Shown: piece after piece, positions 24,312-28,123 of the stretch
Numbering within the stretch: the first letter of the stretch is position 1
Layout: every line of letters starts with the position of its first letter
DNA from: DATFLS01 sp964413425
Lineage (GTDB): Bacteria > Fidelibacterota > JAANXI01
Direction: 5' to 3'
Length of the DNA: 28,123 nt
NCBI GenBank assembly: GCA_964413425.1
Contig: CAYPST010000051.1
Span: 1-28,123, forward strand
Translations under genes and position numbers: made by a program
The notes under the pieces: model-generated
The model's input: the letters and a program-made list of their open reading frames with translations, nothing else
Told to the model about the DNA's origin: nothing
Database searches by the model: none

Positions 24312-25636
24312 GGCAATCACGGAACAGAGTATTAGTGCTGTCGTACTATTTTCCACCTGCCGGAGGACCAGGTGTTCAGCGGGTATTGAAATTTGTCAAA
24401 TATCTCCCGGAATTTGGGTGGGATCCCGTGGTGCTCACGGTGAAAAATGGAGATTTTCCTGCCTGGGATGACTCCATGCTGGCGGAGGTTCCTGCTTCAG
24501 TGCCGGTGTACAGAGTACCGGCAGTCGAGCCGTATGCGCTGTATCGAAGGATTACGGGGAAATCCCAAGAAGAAGCCTTACCGGTCGCTCTGTTAGCAAA
24601 GGAAGGGGCAGGCAGTTTTGCGGAGTGCATTTCACAGTGGATCCGGGCGAACGTGTTCATCCCGGATGCCCGGATTGGCTGGATTCCGGCGGTCGTGAAA
24701 CGAAGCAGGCAGATCTTTGCGAAATATCACATCGATGCCATATACAGCAGTTCTCCACCCCACTCGGTCCAGCTGGCTGCCATGATGATGGCAAAGACCT
24801 ATCGTCGCCCCTGGCTGGCTGATTTCCGGGATCCCTGGACAGATATCTTTTATTATCAAAAACTTTCCCGGACTTTGCCTGCCAGGCAGGTAGATGCTTT
24901 TTTTGAACAAAAAGTGCTGGCAACGGCGGATGCAGTCATCAGCGTAAGTCCCTCGATTTTACGCAGTCTGCAGGAAAAAGCGCCTGAGACTCGTTTCAAA
25001 GTTCTGTACAACGGATATGATGCGTCCGATTTCACTTCCGCCGCTGAAAAGAAATCAGAGCAGTTTACGATCTCATTCATCGGGAATTTAAAGGTGAATC
25101 AGAGTCCCCCGGCATTATGGAACGCAATAGAGACTGTATTGCAGGAAAATTCCCAGGTTGCAGAAAGTCTTGTATTACAATTCACTGGCACAATTCATCC
25201 CCGGGTGATGGCTTCTCTGGAAGAAAAAAATTTAATGGAGCATGTACAAATAGAAGAGTATGTTCCCCATCACGAGGCGATTAAGCGAATGCAGGGTGCA
25301 TCGGTACTATTGTTTATTATCCCGGATGCGCCCAATAACCGGGGCATCCTCACCGGGAAATTATTCGATTATCTCGCAGCCGGCAGGCCGTTTTTATCGC
25401 TGGGACCGCCGGACGGGGATGCGGCTCGCATCCTGGATCGAATGGAGGCGGGACCAATGATCGCACCCGAAAATATGGAAGAAATCCATAAGCGAATTTT
25501 ATATTGTTATGAATTATGGTTACACAATACCCTGGAGATGGCCTGTCCGAATGGGGAGAAGGTGAAGGAATTTGAACGAAGAACGCTGACCCGAGAGCTA
25601 TCAGCCGTCCTCGATGACATATCAATACACCAATGA
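24308..25636 (+). CDS. GT4-like glycosyltransferase of a surface-glycan locus
   Basis: GT-B fold transferase. The N-terminus LVLSYYFPPAGGPGVQRVLK is typical of transferases found beside YfhO genes. SSSPPHSVQLAAMMMAK and WLADFRDPW follow, and the C-terminal half has TISFIGNL and GKLFDYLAAGRPFLSLGPPDG. The open frame extends upstream to a GTG at 24221 inside the YfhO gene, but those extra 29 residues show no family resemblance. A TTG at 24308 overlapping the YfhO stop (TTGA) gives a normal N-terminus (442 residues); GTG at 24335 is a shorter alternative. Its stop overlaps the next ATG by 4 nt. Confidence 0.85.
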   Translation: MRQSRNRVLVLSYYFPPAGGPGVQRVLKFVKYLPEFGWDPVVLTVKNGDFPAWDDSMLAEVPASVPVYRVPAVEPYALYRRITGKSQEEALPVALLAKEGAGSFAECISQWIRANVFIPDARIGWIPAVVKRSRQIFAKYHIDAIYSSSPPHSVQLAAMMMAKTYRRPWLADFRDPWTDIFYYQKLSRTLPARQVDAFFEQKVLATADAVISVSPSILRSLQEKAPETRFKVLYNGYDASDFTSAAEKKSEQFTISFIGNLKVNQSPPALWNAIETVLQENSQVAESLVLQFTGTIHPRVMASLEEKNLMEHVQIEEYVPHHEAIKRMQGASVLLFIIPDAPNNRGILTGKLFDYLAAGRPFLSLGPPDGDAARILDRMEAGPMIAPENMEEIHKRILYCYELWLHNTLEMACPNGEKVKEFERRTLTRELSAVLDDISIHQ

Positions 25637-26739
25637 AACATATTGCCTGCGACTTAAAGGACTTCCCGGAGAACCCGACACTCCTCAGCGAGCTGAACGT
25701 GTTATTTACCGTAAAGAGTTTTGATCTCCAGGCAATTCGCAACCGATATCTGGCATCCCGAGAGCGCAGTCGTACAGGAAGTGTGGAGAGAAGAGAATCA
25801 GCAGAAGGCGGAATTGTCCGGGCCACCATCGCAAACGGACGAATCCGGCGCCAGGAAATCCTGGCCAAAATCGTAGAAGCCCGGGGAATCGATATGCATA
25901 TGGACAGGCTGGCGGTCTCTTCGGATGACAAGATCTTTGTATTCACACCGGACTCGTCCGAGCCCGAAATCATCGAGAATAATTGGTTCTCCTATATTCA
26001 CACCGTGAAATGGAATACAGACAACTCACGACTCCTTGTCACTTCGTCTGGTGTGGATACTATCATGGAATTATCCACGGACTCATGGGAGGTCATTTGG
26101 GGATGGAACGCCTGGGAGCACGGAATAAATACCGGCCAGGATCCCAGAGCCGATCAGCCGCACATCCTGACCCGTTCTGCCAGCGAAGCGGAAACCCTTC
26201 AACGGCAGGGGAAGAACGTACTGCTTGTCACGAATCCGCAGGCGGAGCCTCTCCCCACGGCGCTTCGGGCCGCCTTTATCAATTCTGCCGAATATGATGA
26301 ACAAGGGAATGTAATCGCCACTCTTTTTCATGACGGAGAAGTACTTGAAATCCGCAGGGAGAATGACGAATACACTACGCTCATTGATGGTCTGACCAAA
26401 CCGCATGGGGGCATGCAGTTTCACGATGGCTATCTGGTGACAGATACGGCTGGCGGGCAGGTAATCTGCACTGACAACCATCGAACTTATCACTATACAT
26501 TTGATCATCTGCCGGGGAAACCGGAGAACCTGGAAAATCTGGAATGGCTCCAGACGAGCCACTATCTTGAGAATGTTATTCTTACGGTGGATTCTAACAG
26601 GAGTGCTCTGATTTGTTTTGACACGCAAAAGCAGGAAAAAATGACCATCCCCCTTGATCCGGACTGGGCTGTTCAGGATTTTGTGCTGCAGGATTCACCA
26701 GATGATTCACTCTTAGAACGGATCAAGCACTGGTTTTGA
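25633..26739 (+). CDS. Beta-propeller-like protein of unknown function
   Basis: A 368-residue protein without signal peptide or membrane segment. It has repeated beta-strand patterns of a propeller: MDRLAVSSDDKIFVF, WNTDNSRLLVTSSGVDTIMEL, YDEQGNVIATLFHDGEVLEI and PHGGMQFHDGYLVTDTAGG, the last resembling NHL-type blades. A Trp-rich segment VIWGWNAWEHG with nearby acidic and His residues may mark a functional site. An Arg-rich stretch at ~36-58 precedes the propeller. The ATG overlaps the stop of the glycosyltransferase (ATGA, 25633-25636), so it is translationally tied to the glycan genes. I cannot name the family; an arylsulfotransferase-like or sugar-acting propeller is possible but not shown. 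Confidence 0.7.
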   Translation: MKHIACDLKDFPENPTLLSELNVLFTVKSFDLQAIRNRYLASRERSRTGSVERRESAEGGIVRATIANGRIRRQEILAKIVEARGIDMHMDRLAVSSDDKIFVFTPDSSEPEIIENNWFSYIHTVKWNTDNSRLLVTSSGVDTIMELSTDSWEVIWGWNAWEHGINTGQDPRADQPHILTRSASEAETLQRQGKNVLLVTNPQAEPLPTALRAAFINSAEYDEQGNVIATLFHDGEVLEIRRENDEYTTLIDGLTKPHGGMQFHDGYLVTDTAGGQVICTDNHRTYHYTFDHLPGKPENLENLEWLQTSHYLENVILTVDSNRSALICFDTQKQEKMTIPLDPDWAVQDFVLQDSPDDSLLERIKHWF

Positions 26740-26803
26740 AGAGCAGACGATTTGCCGGAAGATCTCTGATAGCTCTGCGACTAGATATGGATAACAAGAT
26801 ACA

Positions 26804-27442
26804 ATGAAAAACCTACCATTTGAGCGTGTCCTGGCCCTTTCACCGCATACCGATGATATTGAGTTCGGGTGTGGAGGAACGATAGCCCGTCTCATTGAGC
26901 AGGGAGCCGAGGTCCATTCTGCGATCTTTTCGCTGTGCAGGGAATCTGTTCCCGACGAATTTCCTGAAGATATACTACTCCATGAGATGCACCAGGCGGC
27001 TGATGTATTGCAGATCCCTGCAGATAACCGTCATGTTTTCGATTATCCCGTCAGACGGTTCTCTGAACATCGGCAGGATCTTCTGGAGGAGTTGGTTCAA
27101 TTAAAGAAAACCTTACAGCCTGAACTGATTTTTACGCCCTCCACAAATGATGTACATCAGGATCATGAGATAATTTCGAAGGAGAGTATCCGGACTTTTC
27201 GATACAGGACCCTCCTTGGATATGAACTGCCGTGGAATGACATAATCTTCTCCTCAAACGCACTCATAGAGATCACAAAAGAGGATCTGGAGAAGAAATT
27301 TGAAGCCATACAGTGTTATAAGTCCCAGGGATTTCGGCATTATACTCAAATAGAATTTTTTAGAGGACAGTCTCTGGTGCGAGGAATCCAGAGCAAGAAA
27401 AAATATGCGGAGGCCTTTGAAGTGATTCGGCTGATGATGTGA
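26804..27442 (+). CDS. PIG-L/LmbE-family N-deacetylase
   Basis: Zinc-dependent deacetylase that typically acts on N-acetylglucosamine or related amino sugars. The metal motif reads SPHTDDIEFGCGGT (H15, D17, D18) where PHPDDE is usual, with T for P and I before E. The third ligand is in NDVHQDHEII (H118, H121). Length 212 is in the range for short PIG-L enzymes, and no signal peptide is present, so it acts in the cytoplasm. A 64-nt gap with no clear promoter separates it from the propeller gene. In this setting it may make a free amino sugar for glycan assembly; the substrate is unknown. Confidence 0.88.
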   Translation: MKNLPFERVLALSPHTDDIEFGCGGTIARLIEQGAEVHSAIFSLCRESVPDEFPEDILLHEMHQAADVLQIPADNRHVFDYPVRRFSEHRQDLLEELVQLKKTLQPELIFTPSTNDVHQDHEIISKESIRTFRYRTLLGYELPWNDIIFSSNALIEITKEDLEKKFEAIQCYKSQGFRHYTQIEFFRGQSLVRGIQSKKKYAEAFEVIRLMM

Positions 27443-27504
27443 AACAGGCCGGAGAGAGCAGATACGCTTCCCTCGTATTGTATTGAAAATTCAGTGGAAC
27501 GCAG

Positions 27505-28123
27505 ATGCCAATGTTGAAAATCGATGGGCATATGCATGTAAACTTTAACGGGTTTACTGCTGATGATATAATAGATTATATGGACGCCAATGGAATTGAT
27601 CGATGCTGGCTTTTAACCTGGGAAGAACTTAACCCAATTATTCCAGAATTCTATAAACATCTCTCCATTGATCAGGTGATGGAAGCGTATCAGAAATACC
27701 CGGATCGGATTGTTCCTATGTATGCTCCTGATCCTGCCCGGGATGATCTAAATGCACAGTTAGAAAAGTATGTGGAACAGGGTATTCGCGGTTATGGTGA
27801 ACTCAAGGTTTCTCTCAGCTGGGATACTCCTGAAATCGATTATCTGCTCTCTTTACTCCGCAAGTTTAATATGCCAATTCTGTTTCATATGCAGGGAGCG
27901 AAGTCATATTATGTACCGGAGAGTGAGACAAGAATCGAGAAAATTCTCAGTGAACTGATGAATGAGGGCCTAAATGGGTGGCCGCGAAAACTGCTCTTTG
28001 CCCTGATGAGCCGGGTTGAAATCCTTCAAAACCCCTTTGCTCCAAAACTAAAACAATTCCCCGGATATCTTCTGGACTTTCCAACATTAGAGCAGAAATT
28101 AATACAATATCCTGATGTCACTT
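27505..28123 (+). CDS. Amidohydrolase-family protein, 3' end outside the window (partial)
   Basis: Open to the window end, 206 codons seen. It starts as a metal-dependent TIM-barrel hydrolase of the amidohydrolase-2 type: HxH on strand 1 (H9 and H11 in KIDGHMHVNFNG), GYGELKVS with E99 and K101, and H128 in ILFHMQG. The later metal-binding His and Asp must lie beyond the edge. ATGs at 27505 and 27511 are both possible; neither has a strong ribosome binding site. It follows the PIG-L gene by 62 nt. The family includes decarboxylases and lactonases as well as hydrolases, so the reaction cannot be named. Confidence 0.8.
   Translation, partial: MPMLKIDGHMHVNFNGFTADDIIDYMDANGIDRCWLLTWEELNPIIPEFYKHLSIDQVMEAYQKYPDRIVPMYAPDPARDDLNAQLEKYVEQGIRGYGELKVSLSWDTPEIDYLLSLLRKFNMPILFHMQGAKSYYVPESETRIEKILSELMNEGLNGWPRKLLFALMSRVEILQNPFAPKLKQFPGYLLDFPTLEQKLIQYPDVT

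Noticed and set aside
25350..25973. 207-codon open frame on the minus strand
   Set aside because: It is antisense to the end of a glycosyltransferase gene and the start of the propeller gene, with Ser/Arg-rich composition typical of a shadow frame.
26083..26628. 181-codon open frame on the minus strand
   Set aside because: It lies inside the propeller-like gene, which is supported by start/stop overlap with its neighbour; no family is visible in the antisense product.
1..28123. Mobile elements, phage genes, CRISPR arrays or defence islands
   Set aside because: No transposase, integrase, cas, toxin-antitoxin or restriction gene and no regular repeat array was found on either strand. The PglZ domain here is fused to a receiver domain as in PorX, so it is not a BREX gene.

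Overview
The window is a chromosomal segment of about 28 kb from a Gram-negative bacterium, with every recognisable gene on the + strand. It opens with the 3' end of a 23S rRNA gene, a 5S rRNA gene and a strong intrinsic terminator. Several features point to the Fibrobacteres-Chlorobi-Bacteroidetes (FCB) superphylum: a PorX-type response regulator with a PglZ/alkaline-phosphatase domain, a DUF4292 lipoprotein, a YfhO-type membrane protein, and glycosyltransferases of a kind common in that group. Shine-Dalgarno sites and E. coli-like -35/-10 elements fit a lineage outside the core Bacteroidetes, for example a Marinimicrobia-, Calditrichota- or Rhodothermota-like organism. This placement is inference, not a phylogeny. 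The run of ten Ns at 22163-22172 shows that the sequence is a draft scaffold.

Region 1 (1-422) is the rRNA operon tail. Region 2 (423-771) has no convincing gene but ends in a sigma70-like promoter. Region 3 (772-14313) is a very compact run of twelve genes with gaps of 30 nt or less, or overlaps: porX, tsaE, tsaB, rimI, accD, surE, guaA, glmS, a TPR plus periplasmic-binding protein of LpoA-like layout, pgeF, uppP, holA and an ECF-type sigma factor. It holds secretion-linked signalling, tRNA t6A synthesis, fatty acid initiation, GMP synthesis, a peptidoglycan-related block (glmS to uppP) and a clamp-loader subunit.

Region 4 (14380-19697) starts with a zinc-finger anti-sigma factor for the sigma gene just upstream. 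After a 117-nt gap with a candidate promoter come a membrane GAF-GAF-GGDEF diguanylate cyclase with an I-site, a 66-residue zinc-ribbon protein, a large TPR lipoprotein and a DUF4292 lipoprotein.

Region 5 (19687-28123) looks like a surface-glycan or glycolipid locus: a GT2 polyprenyl-phosphate-type glycosyltransferase, a GT4 glycosyltransferase, a YfhO-family membrane protein interrupted by the assembly gap, another GT4-like transferase, an unassigned beta-propeller-like protein, a PIG-L deacetylase, and an amidohydrolase cut off by the window end.

I found no mobile element, CRISPR array, tRNA or phage gene, and no complete, obviously new multi-gene system. The least explained items are the beta-propeller-like protein (25633-26739), the small zinc-ribbon protein (16868-17068), the LpoA-like protein placed directly after glmS, and the control region at 14929-15045.
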